Shown: in pieces, positions 35,526 to 44,115 of the stretch
Position numbering within the stretch: position 1 is the first letter of the stretch
Layout: every line of letters starts with the position of its first letter
NCBI RefSeq assembly: GCF_900199455.1
Contig: NZ_FZQR01000005.1
Coordinates: forward strand, 124,001 to 188,000
Direction: 5' to 3'
DNA length: 64,000 nucleotides
DNA from: Mesorhizobium carmichaelinearum
Lineage (GTDB): Bacteria; Pseudomonadota; Alphaproteobacteria; Rhizobiales; Rhizobiaceae
The notes under the pieces: generated by a model
The model's database searches: none
What the model saw: only the letters and a program-made list of their open reading frames with translations
What the model was told of the DNA's origin: nothing
Translations under genes and position numbers: made by a program

Positions 35526-37175
35526 ATGACGAAACGTTCCGACATCGATCTTTTGCGCAACCAGTCGACGCGCGGCACCAATGGCGACATCTGGAATGTC
35601 GCCGTGGATGAATATGCGCAGGGCTTCCTCAAGCGCCGCGATCTCCTGAAATACGCGGCACTGCTCGGCCTCACCGGCTTTGCCGCCTCGCAGGGGCCGT
35701 TTACATCAGGCGCACGCGCGGCGACCACCGGCGGCACGGTCCGCGTCGGGCTCGGCCAGCCGACCAAGGCCATCGATCCCGTCACCATCACCGATCCTGC
35801 CAGCATCGGCGTGATCAGCCAGGTCGGCGAATATCTGATCCTCGACGATCCCAAGGACGGGCTGCAGCCGAAGCTTGCCGTGTCCTGGGAAGCCGACGAG
35901 ACGGCCAAGCGCTGGACGTTCAAGCTCAGGCCCGGCGTGAAGTTCCATGACGGCCGCACCGTCACGGCCAAGGACGTGGTGGCGAGCTTCGAGCGGCTGG
36001 TCGATCCGGCCAGCGGCTCGTCCGCTCTGTCGGCCTACAAGGGCATCCTCTCCAAGGGTGGCGCCAAGATCGTCGACGACGAGACCGTTGCCTTCGATCT
36101 CGACCAGTCGAACAGCAACTTCCCGTTCTATGTCTCGTCCGACGTCTACAACGCCGTCATCGTGCCGGCCGACTATGCCGGCGACTTCGAGAAGAACTTC
36201 AACGGCACCGGCCCGTTCAAGCTGGAATCCTTCCGCCCCAAGCAAGGCGCCAGCTTCGTGCGCAACCCGGATTATTGGGGCGACAAGGCGCTGCCCGACC
36301 GGGTCGAGATCAAGTTCTTCGACGACGAGCAGGCGCAGGTGCTGGCATTGCAGGCCGGCCAGCTCGACGTCATCCCCAGCACCACGCGGTTGGAACTGGC
36401 GATCGAGGGCAATCCCAACTTCAAGCTGCTCAGCGTGCAGGCCAGCTCGCATGATCCGGCGCATCTCAGAACCGACCAGGCGCCGTTCACCGACAAGCGC
36501 GTGCGCCGCGCTCTGGCGCTGACCATCGATCGCGAGGCCGTGGTCAAGGGCCTGCTGAAGGGTCGTGCCATCGTCGGCAACGACACGCCGTTCGCGCCGA
36601 TCTTCCCGTCGGCCGATCCGGCGGTACCGCAGCGCAAGCAGGACATCGCAGAGGCCAAGCGCCTGCTCGGCGAGGCCGGCGTGCCCAACGGCTTCGAGGT
36701 GACGCTGACCACCGAACGTGCCTACGACATTCCCGACTATGCCGTGATCATCCAGAACTTCGCCAAGAAGGCCGGCATCGACATCAAGCTCAACGTGCTG
36801 CCGCAGGATGCCTATTACGGCTCGGCGACGTTCGGCAGCTCGCCATGGCTGGATTCCAATCTCGGCATCACCGATTTCGGCCATCGCGGCACGCCCGACA
36901 TCTTCCTCAACGCGACGCTGAAGAGCTCGGGCGCCTGGAATGCGGCGCATTTCAACAACCCGGACTATGACGCGCTGCTGCTCGACTACGGCAAGGCGCG
37001 CGACCTGCAGGCGCAACGGCTTGCCGCCGGCAAGATCCAGACGCTGCTGCTCGACGAGACGCCGCTGATCATCAGCTACTTCTCGCAATACAGCCGCATC
37101 GTTTCCTCGAAGGTCGAGGGCGTGCGCTTCACCGCCATCTCGCATCTGCTGCTCGACAAGGTGTCGTTCGTGTGA
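35526..37175 (+). CDS. Peptide/nickel-type ABC substrate-binding protein, Tat-exported
   Basis: A 549-residue periplasmic binding protein of the SBP_bac_5 (DppA/OppA) family. It begins with a long n-region followed by KRRDLLKYAALLGLTGFAASQG, a twin-arginine signal (residues about 37-60), so it should be exported folded. The family body follows: WTFKLRPGVKFHDGRTVTAKDVVASF, then FVRNPDYWGD and AREAVVKG-type segments. It overlaps the first permease gene by 4 bp. Together with the two permeases and the divergent fused ATPase it forms a complete importer. The linked monooxygenase suggests a non-peptide ligand. Confidence 0.93.
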   Translation: MTKRSDIDLLRNQSTRGTNGDIWNVAVDEYAQGFLKRRDLLKYAALLGLTGFAASQGPFTSGARAATTGGTVRVGLGQPTKAIDPVTITDPASIGVISQVGEYLILDDPKDGLQPKLAVSWEADETAKRWTFKLRPGVKFHDGRTVTAKDVVASFERLVDPASGSSALSAYKGILSKGGAKIVDDETVAFDLDQSNSNFPFYVSSDVYNAVIVPADYAGDFEKNFNGTGPFKLESFRPKQGASFVRNPDYWGDKALPDRVEIKFFDDEQAQVLALQAGQLDVIPSTTRLELAIEGNPNFKLLSVQASSHDPAHLRTDQAPFTDKRVRRALALTIDREAVVKGLLKGRAIVGNDTPFAPIFPSADPAVPQRKQDIAEAKRLLGEAGVPNGFEVTLTTERAYDIPDYAVIIQNFAKKAGIDIKLNVLPQDAYYGSATFGSSPWLDSNLGITDFGHRGTPDIFLNATLKSSGAWNAAHFNNPDYDALLLDYGKARDLQAQRLAAGKIQTLLLDETPLIISYFSQYSRIVSSKVEGVRFTAISHLLLDKVSFV

Positions 37176-38143
37176 CCGCCTCGATGGCGATCGTGCGGCC
37201 ACTGGCGGCTCGCGCGGGCGCGCTGCTTTTGACGCTGTGGCTGGTCAGCGCGCTGGTCTTCCTCGCCGGGCAGGTGCTGCCCGGCGATGTCGGCCGCGTC
37301 ATGCTCGGCCCGTTCGCCGATGCGCAGGCGGTCGCCGAGCTCAACCGCAAGCTCGGCACCGACCAGCCGATCCTTCAGCAATACTGGCATTGGTTCAGCC
37401 GGGCGATCGCGGGGGATTTCGGCGACTCGCTGTCGATGCGCGCGCCGGTGGCGCCGTTCGTCCTGTCGAGCATCAAGAATTCCGCCGCACTGGCCGGTAT
37501 CGTGCTGCTGTTCCTGGTGCCGATCGGCATCGGTGCCGGCGTCGTCGCGGGGCTGCGCTCGGGGAGCCTTGCCGACAGGCTGATCGTGCTGACCGGCGTC
37601 TCGCTCTCGATCGTGCCGGACTTCGTCTCCGGCCTTCTGTTGCTGATGGTCTTCGGCCTGTGGCTGGCCTGGTTTCCGATCTCCGGTGCCGCACCGGACG
37701 GGGCCGGCTTCTGGACGTCCAGCTACCATCTCATCCTGCCGGCGCTGCCGCTGGTGCTGAACCTGATCGGCTATGTCGCGCGCATGACCAGGGCAGGGGT
37801 GATCGAGGCGCGCGGCGCGGACTATACGCGCACCGCCATCCTCAAGGGCCTCAGCCCCTCACAGGTGCTGTTCAAGCATGTGCTGCGCAACGCGCTGGTG
37901 CCGACGGTGGCGGTCATTGCCACGCAGAGCGGCTTCCTGCTCGGCGGCCTGGTGGTGATCGAGGCGCTGTTCGGCATTCAGGGCCTCGGCAATCTGGTGC
38001 TGAGTGCGGCCAAGGCACGCGACTTCCCGATGCTCGAGGCCGGCGTGCTGGTGATGGCTGCGATCTTCGTGTCGACGGCGGCGATCGGCGACCTCCTGCA
38101 GGCGCTGCTCGATCCGCGCCAGCGCCGCCGGAACGCGCCATGA
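37172..38143 (+). CDS. ABC transporter permease (DppB-like)
   Basis: A 323-residue inner-membrane permease of the peptide/nickel family with about six helices. The start is GTG within the 4-bp overlap GTGA with the binding-protein stop. The C-terminal third carries the EAA-type loop (RGADYTRTAILKGLSPSQVLFKHVLRNALVP) that contacts the ATPase, and LGGLVVIEALFGIQGLGNLVLSA is the conserved DppB ending. It pairs with the next gene, which it overlaps by 4 bp. Confidence 0.93.
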   Translation: MTASMAIVRPLAARAGALLLTLWLVSALVFLAGQVLPGDVGRVMLGPFADAQAVAELNRKLGTDQPILQQYWHWFSRAIAGDFGDSLSMRAPVAPFVLSSIKNSAALAGIVLLFLVPIGIGAGVVAGLRSGSLADRLIVLTGVSLSIVPDFVSGLLLLMVFGLWLAWFPISGAAPDGAGFWTSSYHLILPALPLVLNLIGYVARMTRAGVIEARGADYTRTAILKGLSPSQVLFKHVLRNALVPTVAVIATQSGFLLGGLVVIEALFGIQGLGNLVLSAAKARDFPMLEAGVLVMAAIFVSTAAIGDLLQALLDPRQRRRNAP

Positions 38144-39021
38144 CCGATCTTGCCCAATCTCCGGTGCGCAGCGACATCAGACTCTCCTGGATCGGCCGGC
38201 TGCGTGGTCTTCTGCCTGATTTGGCGCCGTCGACCGTGATCGGCTCGGCGGTGCTGCTGTTCTGGGTCGCCTGCGCGATTGCCGGCGCGCAATTCGTGCC
38301 GTTCGATCCCTGTGCCGAGGATTTCCTCTCGATGATGACGGCGCCCGACGCGGTGCACTGGTTCGGCACCGATCAGCTCGGGCGCGACGTGCTTTCGCGC
38401 ATCGTCGTCGGCTCGCGCGACATCCTGCTGGTGGCGCCGCTGGCGACGCTGGCGGGTGTCACCACCGGCAGCGTCATCGGCCTGGTGCTCGGCACCTTTG
38501 GCGGCCTGGTCGATGCTGTAGGCGCGCGGCTGCTCGATGCCGTCATGTCGCTGCCCTTCATCGTGCTGGTGACGATGGCGCTGGTGGCGATCGGCCCGTC
38601 CAACCTCACCGTCATCCTGGTGATCGGCCTTGCCTATGCGCCGCTGGTGGCGCGTACGGTGCGCACCGCGGCGCGCGAACAGCGCGAGCGCGACTATATC
38701 AGCGCCGCGCGGCTCGCCGGCGAAGGGCGGCTGGCGATCATGTTCCTCGAAATCCTGCCCAATGTGCGGGAAACCATCCTGATCGAGCTGATCACCCGGC
38801 TCGGCTACGCCTTCTTCTCGATCGCGACGCTGAGCTTCCTCGGCCTCGGCATCCAGCCGCCTTCGGCCGACTGGGGATTGGCGATCGCCGACGGCTACGG
38901 CTTCCTCACCGCCGGCAAATGGTGGGTGGTGGTGTTCAATTCGGCCGCCATCATCTCGCTGGTGATGGCCACCAACCTCATCGCGCAAGGCATCGGCGCC
39001 TTCGAGAACAGCGACAAGTAG
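38140..39021 (+). CDS. ABC transporter permease (DppC-like)
   Basis: A 293-residue partner permease. After one N-terminal helix it has HWFGTDQLGRDVLSRIVVGSR, the conserved DppC segment, then five helices and the EAA loop RERDYISAARLAGEGRLAIMFLEILPN. The ATG overlaps the upstream stop (ATGA). I start it at 38140; the open frame extends further upstream only as an antisense-like shadow of the first permease. The last gene of the transporter operon; a 90-bp gap follows before an unrelated SDR gene. Confidence 0.93.
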   Translation: MTDLAQSPVRSDIRLSWIGRLRGLLPDLAPSTVIGSAVLLFWVACAIAGAQFVPFDPCAEDFLSMMTAPDAVHWFGTDQLGRDVLSRIVVGSRDILLVAPLATLAGVTTGSVIGLVLGTFGGLVDAVGARLLDAVMSLPFIVLVTMALVAIGPSNLTVILVIGLAYAPLVARTVRTAAREQRERDYISAARLAGEGRLAIMFLEILPNVRETILIELITRLGYAFFSIATLSFLGLGIQPPSADWGLAIADGYGFLTAGKWWVVVFNSAAIISLVMATNLIAQGIGAFENSDK

Positions 39022-39111
39022 GCGGTAGCCGAACAGGTTGATCGGTGTGGGGCTGACTCTTTTCCCGATACTCAAACGTCTTTGCTACAGTGAAACATTG
39101 GAGCAAGGTCA

Positions 39112-39870
39112 ATGAGCCTCAAGGACAAGAAAATCGTGGTCACTGGCGGCAGCCGTGGGCTGGGCCTCGGATTGGTCGAAGCGCTGGTCGAGCAAGGTGC
39201 TGAGGTGACCGTCGTTGCGCGCGGCGCCGAGGCGCTGGAGGCGGTTGGTTCGCGGCTCGGGGTCGCCACCATTTCCGCTGACGTCACCGACGAGGACGCC
39301 GCCTATCGCATTCTTGGCGAGGTCCGCCCGGACATACTGGTGCTGAATGCCGGTGCGAAGCCCCGGATGGGGCGATTGGACCAGCTGAGGTGGGAGGATT
39401 TCTCCATCGCCTGGGAGACCGACGTCAAGGCCGGGCTGTACTGGCTGCAGGCGGCACTGAACCTGCCGCTGAAGCCTGGCAGCCGCGTTCTGGTGGGGTC
39501 GAGCGGCGCTGCCGTTACCGGATCGCAGATGTCTGGCGGCTATGGCGGTTCCAAACGTATGCTCTGGTTCATGGCCAAATATGCCAATGGGGTCTCGCAG
39601 GAGAAGAAGCTCGGCATCCGCTTCCAGGCAATCTTGCCGCGCCAGATAATTCTCGGAACAGGGATCGGGGACGAGGCGGCAGTCGCCTATGCCGGCTCGA
39701 TGGGCATCACGCCGGAACAATTCGTGACCCGCTTCGGCGCGCCGATGCCGCCCCGCGCGTTCGGCGACAGGGTGGTTTCGGTGCTGGAGGACCCGCAATA
39801 TGCCGAGGGTGTGGTCTTCGGCCTCAATGGCGACGCCGGCGTCACGATCATGGAGGGTGCTGCGGCTTGA
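39112..39870 (+). CDS. SDR-family oxidoreductase
   Basis: A 252-residue short-chain dehydrogenase-like protein. The nucleotide-binding motif is TGGSRGLGLG at about 11-20, NAGAKP follows at about 79-84, and SSGAAV is at about 126. The usual YxxxK is replaced by YGGSK (GGYGGSKRMLWF), so Tyr and Lys are spaced correctly (Y-G-G-S-K). GGAGCAAGG precedes the ATG. Its stop overlaps the start of the ECF sigma gene, which suggests the two are expressed together, as is common for sigma factors linked to an oxidoreductase. Confidence 0.88.
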   Translation: MSLKDKKIVVTGGSRGLGLGLVEALVEQGAEVTVVARGAEALEAVGSRLGVATISADVTDEDAAYRILGEVRPDILVLNAGAKPRMGRLDQLRWEDFSIAWETDVKAGLYWLQAALNLPLKPGSRVLVGSSGAAVTGSQMSGGYGGSKRMLWFMAKYANGVSQEKKLGIRFQAILPRQIILGTGIGDEAAVAYAGSMGITPEQFVTRFGAPMPPRAFGDRVVSVLEDPQYAEGVVFGLNGDAGVTIMEGAAA

Positions 39871-40802
39871 GCGGCGGGAAGCCTGGCGTGGAACGCGACC
39901 GACGCGAAGGGCTGCTTGCCCTTGCCGCCGCGTTGCGGCCGGAACTGCACCGTTATTGCGCGCGGCTGATGGGGTCGGTCATCGACGGCGAGGACGTCGT
40001 GCAAGACACGTTTGCCCGAGCCTCCGTTGCGCTGGACGAACTGAGCGAGGTGGCGCAGCTCAGGCCCTGGCTGTTCCGCATCGCTCACAACCGCGCGCTG
40101 GACCTGCTGCGCAGCCGCGCGATCCGTATAGCCGAGCCCATCGAGGCGGCATTTGAAATTGCCGACGACAGCAAACCCGACCCCGTGGAGATCCTGATGC
40201 GCAGGGAGGCGATAGGGACTGCTGTGTCGCGCTTCGTGGAGCTTCCGGTGGTCCAGCGCAGCGTCATCATCCTGAAGGATGTACTCGACGAACCGCTGAC
40301 CGAAATCGCCGCTTTGCTTGGCATTACGGTCGATGCGGTCAAAGCACATCTGGCACGCGGCCGCGCCCGGCTTCGGGAGATCAACGCCAAGACCGACCGG
40401 CTTCCCGATGCGCGCATCGCGTCGGCCGCCGTGGTGCGTTATGTCGCCCTGTTCAACCAGCGTGACTGGGACGGATTGCGCGCGCTGCTTGCCGAGGACG
40501 TGAGACTTCAACAGTCCATGCACCCGCCGCGCTCCGGTGCCGCCGATGTCGGTACGTTCTTCACCATCTATGCCAGCAGCGATGAGGTATTCCTCAAGCC
40601 GGGCTGGGTCGAGGGCCGCGAGGTGATTGCGGTGTTCCAACACAGGACCGACACCAAGCCTGTTCATTTCATGTGGCTGGAGTGGCGCGCCGGGCGGATC
40701 AGCTTCATCCGCGACTATCGTTATGTCGGCTATGTCACCGACGATGCCGGGCTGGTGCTGGCACGGGAAACCGGATCCTGGGATCGCGGAAGCAGGTTCT
40801 GA
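39867..40802 (+). CDS. ECF sigma factor with SnoaL-like C-terminal domain
   Basis: A 311-residue sigma-70-family factor. Sigma region 2 covers about residues 25-95 (GEDVVQDTFARASVALDE, RPWLFRIAHNRALDLLRSR) and region 4 about 130-185 (LPVVQRSVIILKDVLDEPLTEIAALLGITVDAVKAHLARGRARLRE). The C-terminal 115 residues resemble the SnoaL-like fold fused to ECF41/SigJ-type factors, where it tunes activity in place of an anti-sigma. The start is TTG at 39867 overlapping the SDR stop; GTG at 39888 with GGGAAG upstream is an alternative. No anti-sigma gene is adjacent. It likely controls its own operon and the SDR gene. Confidence 0.85.
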   Translation: MSGGKPGVERDRREGLLALAAALRPELHRYCARLMGSVIDGEDVVQDTFARASVALDELSEVAQLRPWLFRIAHNRALDLLRSRAIRIAEPIEAAFEIADDSKPDPVEILMRREAIGTAVSRFVELPVVQRSVIILKDVLDEPLTEIAALLGITVDAVKAHLARGRARLREINAKTDRLPDARIASAAVVRYVALFNQRDWDGLRALLAEDVRLQQSMHPPRSGAADVGTFFTIYASSDEVFLKPGWVEGREVIAVFQHRTDTKPVHFMWLEWRAGRISFIRDYRYVGYVTDDAGLVLARETGSWDRGSRF

Positions 40803-40870
40803 TCCGTTTGGGCGCTGCCGACGACACCAAATGCCTGCAAATCGTTCCACCAGTTCCTCGGACGAGCGCC

Positions 40871-40990
40871 AGAGCAGCTCACCGTTTCACGGAAACCTGC
40901 TCTAAGTTGTTGTTTTAACGCAATTCCCTAGGGAAAGCGCTACGCGCTTTTCCCGGGAAAACCGTTCACACTTTTCCTGAAATTGCTCTA
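40871..40990. repeat. RIME-like intergenic mosaic repeat, copy 1
   Basis: AGAGCAGCTCACCGTTTC at 40871 begins an element that ends AAATTGCTCTA at 40990. A matching element occurs at 47064-47166, and a related shorter one at 51943-52024. Shared segments include ACCGTTTCACGGAAAC, TTTTAACGCAATT and TTTTCCTGAAATTGCTCTA. An internal AAAGCGCTACGCGCTTT palindrome is present here and, in varied form, in copy 3. The right end supplies the TAG stop codon of the response regulator gene. Confidence 0.75.
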
Positions 40991-41356
40991 ATCGAGCAGC
41001 CCCTGGATGGTCGCCGCGACGGCCGCCGGGGCATAGGGTTTCGGCAGGAAGACGCCGCCGCTCGGCATGGCGTCCCGGGCCGGCTGCTGCTTGCCCGAGG
41101 TGACGATGATCTTGATCGGTGGCCAGCGGTCGCGCACGGCCGCCGACAGGCGCAGTCCGTCCATGGAGCCGGGCATGTCGATGTCGGTGAACAGGATGGC
41201 GATGTCCTGCCGGCTCTCCAATATATCGATCGCCTGGTCGGCATTGCTCGCCTCCAGCACGCCGAACCCCGCCTCGCGCAATTCATCGGCGATGGCGAAC
41301 AGCAGAAAGGCTTCGTCTTCGACGACGAGGACGGTGACGAGGCTCTGATTGGTCAT
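40988..41356 (-). CDS. Single-domain response regulator (CheY-like receiver)
   Basis: A 122-residue stand-alone receiver domain. The acidic pocket (VVEDEAF), phosphoacceptor Asp58 (AILFTDIDMPGSMDG), Thr in IIVTSGK and Lys in FLPKPYAP are all present. There is no output domain, so it acts by phosphotransfer or protein contact, as in HWE-kinase stress pathways of rhizobia. The gene sits beside a decayed HWE histidine kinase fragment, its likely former partner. Its TAG stop lies inside a RIME-like repeat, so its natural C-terminus may have been changed slightly. No strong ribosome binding site is visible. Confidence 0.9.
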   Translation of the reverse strand: MTNQSLVTVLVVEDEAFLLFAIADELREAGFGVLEASNADQAIDILESRQDIAILFTDIDMPGSMDGLRLSAAVRDRWPPIKIIVTSGKQQPARDAMPSGGVFLPKPYAPAAVAATIQGLLD

Positions 41357-41372
41357 GGCATGCCCTATGTGG

Positions 41373-41546
41373 TCAGTAAGGTGCTGTCGGCAATTGGGGT
41401 GCCGGTGCGTTCAGCACGCATTCGACGCCGTCGGGGTGGTAGTCGATCCGGACCGATCCGCCGAAGTCGGTGCCGAAGACCCGTTCGATCAGGAAGCGGC
41501 CGAAGCCGCGCCGGCTGGGCGGCGACGATCGTCCGTCACCGCCCCC
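41373..41546 (-). pseudogene. C-terminal remnant of an HWE-family histidine kinase
   Basis: The last 58 codons of a kinase catalytic domain remain: PPSRRGFGRFLIERVFGTDFGGSVRIDYHPDGVECVLNAP. The GFG..LIER and GG..R.DY..DGV.C pattern is typical of the extreme C-terminus of HWE/HisKA_2 kinases. Everything upstream, including the HWE motif and ATP lid, is absent. The remnant ends 17 bp before the response regulator start, so the original order was kinase then regulator. Confidence 0.7.
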
Positions 41547-41843
41547 GTGGCCTTGTGCCATCGGCGCGCTGCCGAAATTTCTTGTATTTGATGAAATTGC
41601 GATCATGCATGCCCCGAGGTCCAAAACCCCGGACGGGCCGATCGGTTCCCGATGCCTAGGGATTTTCCTTTGGATATCGGGGCTTCGCCAGCCAATGGTC
41701 GGCTATTCGAGCGAATTTCTTTGCAAGTCGTTAATTCGGCAATGCTGTTAATGAGCGCCTTCTAATGCATGTCGACCGGAACTGCTTCGCGGTTTTGGGA
41801 CAACGGCATGCGCGAAACTGGTTGGTTTGGCGCGGGGTACGCA

Positions 41844-41987
41844 ATGACCAAGAATCTCGGCAACGCACGTTATGTGCCGCCCAATGACACAAAGCCTTCC
41901 TTTCTCAGCAAGGCGGCACCAGCGCTGTTTCCGCTGGTCGTGGCGGCGCTGGGATACATGATCGGCAGGCAGTTTTTCGGCATATAG
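41844..41987 (+). CDS. Small membrane protein, hypothetical
   Basis: A 47-residue protein with a hydrophilic N-terminus (TKNLGNARYVPPNDTKPSF) and one hydrophobic helix (APALFPLVVAALGYMIG) near the C-terminus. I prefer the internal ATG at 41844; the upstream extension to 41769 has no coding logic. It is transcribed toward the DUF2270 gene. Short, so the call rests on composition only. Confidence 0.45.
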   Translation: MTKNLGNARYVPPNDTKPSFLSKAAPALFPLVVAALGYMIGRQFFGI

Positions 41988-42022
41988 AGCGATGTCGGGC
42001 GTCCATGTCAGACATGGACGCC

Positions 42023-42715
42023 TCAGACATGGACGTCGCCGAAGGTGAGTTCGCCGTCGCCGCCGGACGCGAAAAGGACGATGGCGAGCAGCCAGGCATA
42101 AAATGCCGCCACGACAATCACGATGGCCACACCGGGAATGGGGCCAAGGGCGGCGCTGTCGACGGCATAGCGCAGCGAGCCGACGAAGCCGGTCCCGACA
42201 CCGCCGACCTGAAGGCTGGGCGTCGTTATTTTGAGCACCCAGGCCAGCAGCAGGATCATGAAGAGATAGATGTAATTGCGCCGCAGGCGGCGCGCCAACG
42301 CGGCCCGGTGCGACAGCAGGAACTTTGGCGCGCGCAGGCCTTCGCCGACAATAAGCAGCCAATCCGAGGCGAAGTCAGGCTGCGGGGAAAATATCTGCGC
42401 GAAATAGTGGCGCTCGAACTGGCGCACGCGGGCCCGGTAGAAGTCGAAGAAGCGGTAGCGGCGCGCCTCGATCCACAAAAGCAGCAGGATCAGCAGCATG
42501 GCGAACAGCAGCACGCCATGATGCGCGCTGGCCGTCGACAGGGAGACCGAAAGCATCGCCGCCACCACGGTGATCGCCCAGTTCGTGGTCCTGTCGAGGC
42601 GATCGCGCCATCCCGCCATGCGCGCGATCTCGGCGCGGTGGAAATGCGACAGCGTGTTCACACGCTCCGTCGATGAAAGGACAGGCCCCACGGGTTTTGC
42701 CGACGCATCGTTCAT
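42023..42715 (-). CDS. DUF2270 family integral membrane protein
   Basis: A 230-residue protein with the family signature: LSHFHRAEIARMAGWRDRLDRTTNWAITVVAAMLS, then LLLLWIEARRYRFFDFYRARVRQFERHYFA. About four hydrophobic helices are present, two before residue 85 and two after residue 145. The ATG at 42713-42715 follows GGAGG by 5 nt; the open frame extends to 43048 only as antisense to the MFS gene. Function of the family is unknown. It is downstream of the MFS gene on the same strand, separated by 82 bp. Confidence 0.87.
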   Translation of the reverse strand: MNDASAKPVGPVLSSTERVNTLSHFHRAEIARMAGWRDRLDRTTNWAITVVAAMLSVSLSTASAHHGVLLFAMLLILLLLWIEARRYRFFDFYRARVRQFERHYFAQIFSPQPDFASDWLLIVGEGLRAPKFLLSHRAALARRLRRNYIYLFMILLLAWVLKITTPSLQVGGVGTGFVGSLRYAVDSAALGPIPGVAIVIVVAAFYAWLLAIVLFASGGDGELTFGDVHV

Positions 42716-42797
42716 GACGTCCTCCGGCAAGGACCAAAACGCTTTGCCGGCAACATTGTTCCGTGGCGCCACTCGGCGCGATTTTGAGAACGTCGGG

Positions 42798-44024
42798 TTA
42801 TTCCGGTCCGCCGATCCAGTCGACCAGCAGGGCGGCGAGCCCAAAGGTGCCGCCGATGGCGCAGACCGCTGGCCATCCACCCCAGCTCCAGGCGATGCCG
42901 GCCAGCAAGGAGCCGATGGCGCCGCCGATGAAGAAGATGCCGACAAACAGGCCGTTGAGGCGGCCGCGAGCCTGGGGCTGAAGCAAGTTGACGGCGCGGC
43001 GGCCGAGCGTCTGGTCGCCAGTGACGCCGATGTCGAGCAGCACGGCACTGACGCCCATCAGCACAAGCGGCAGCCATGAGGCTCCGGACTGAAAGGCGCC
43101 GGCCCAGGCGGCGAGCGCCATCGCCCCGACCAGCACGAGATGGCAGAAGATGGTGGCGGATCGCGTCCAGCCATGGTCGCCGGCGCGGCCGAACAGCGGC
43201 GTGACCACGGCGCCGCCCGCGCCGACGAGCGCGAACAGCGCAATGCCGCGCTGGCCAAGGCCGAAAGGCGGCTGTGCGAGGCGTAGGGCGACCGCCGTCC
43301 AGAACAGGCTGAACGACGCCATCACCAGCGCCGCCGTCAGTGCGCGCCGCCGCAGCACCGGCTCGTCGCGCAGCAGGCCGAACAATGAGGCGATCAGCGC
43401 GCCATAGGAGGATGTCGCCTGCGGGCGCCGCTGCGGCAAGGTGAAGGCGAGCACGCAGGCGAGCAGGAGGAGTGCCCCGGTGCTGAGGCCGTAGAAAGCC
43501 CGCCAGCCCCAGGAATCGGCGATGAGGCTGGCCAGCGGCCGCGCCAGCAGGATGCCGATCATCAGCCCGCTCATGACATCGCCGATGACGCGGCCGGCCT
43601 CGCCGGGCGGCGCCATCGAGGCGGCGATCGGCACCAGTATCTGGATCGCCGAACAGGCGGCACCCAGAACGAACAGGACGATCAGCAGCGAGGCGATGGT
43701 GGGTGCGAAGACGGCGATGGCGGCCGCAAGGGCGGCCGTCAGGAGCATGCGCAGGATCAAGGCGCGGTTCTCGGCAAGGTCGGCCATCGGCACCACGAAA
43801 AACAGGCCGGCGGCATAGCCGAGCAGCGTGGCCATGGCGACGAGGCCGACGCTGGCGGCGCCGGCGCCGAGCGATGGCCCGATCAGCCCGACCAGGGTCT
43901 GCGGCGCGAACAGATTGGTGACGATGATGCCGGTGGAGGCGGCAAAGAGCAGCGTCTGCGGGCCGGTGATGGTGCTCGCCGCGGGCAACCGTTCGCACAG
44001 CTGGCCATCATTGGTATTGGGCAT
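42798..44024 (-). CDS. MFS transporter
   Basis: A 408-residue major facilitator with about twelve hydrophobic helices. A basic/acidic loop (DLAENRALILR) falls between helices 2 and 3 and a hydrophilic central loop (LPQRRPQATSSY) between helices 6 and 7. The ATG at 44022-44024 has GAGGA about 5 nt upstream; the alternative 7 codons earlier has none. It is divergent from a LysR regulator gene, the usual arrangement for an inducible exporter. The substrate is not deducible. Confidence 0.92.
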   Translation of the reverse strand: MPNTNDGQLCERLPAASTITGPQTLLFAASTGIIVTNLFAPQTLVGLIGPSLGAGAASVGLVAMATLLGYAAGLFFVVPMADLAENRALILRMLLTAALAAAIAVFAPTIASLLIVLFVLGAACSAIQILVPIAASMAPPGEAGRVIGDVMSGLMIGILLARPLASLIADSWGWRAFYGLSTGALLLLACVLAFTLPQRRPQATSSYGALIASLFGLLRDEPVLRRRALTAALVMASFSLFWTAVALRLAQPPFGLGQRGIALFALVGAGGAVVTPLFGRAGDHGWTRSATIFCHLVLVGAMALAAWAGAFQSGASWLPLVLMGVSAVLLDIGVTGDQTLGRRAVNLLQPQARGRLNGLFVGIFFIGGAIGSLLAGIAWSWGGWPAVCAIGGTFGLAALLVDWIGGPE

Positions 44025-44071
44025 GGAGTCCTCAAGAAGTTGCATATTGTGAGGGGACTTTATGCCAAAGA

Positions 44072-44104
44072 ATTATCATGCTACAATTCAATCAAATCGA
44101 TAAT
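44072..44104. promoter_or_regulatory. Candidate LysR binding region in divergent promoter
   Basis: The 91-bp gap between the MFS and LysR starts is AT-rich. It contains ATTATC (44072-44077) and its inverse GATAAT (44099-44104). LysR proteins bind spaced inverted half-sites in such gaps. The repeat is short, so this is a weak candidate. Confidence 0.35.
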
Positions 44105-44115
44105 GATTATGCGAG

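Noticed and set aside
35706..37202. 498-codon minus-strand frame over the binding-protein gene
   Set aside because: Antisense shadow of an ABC binding protein with clear family similarity.
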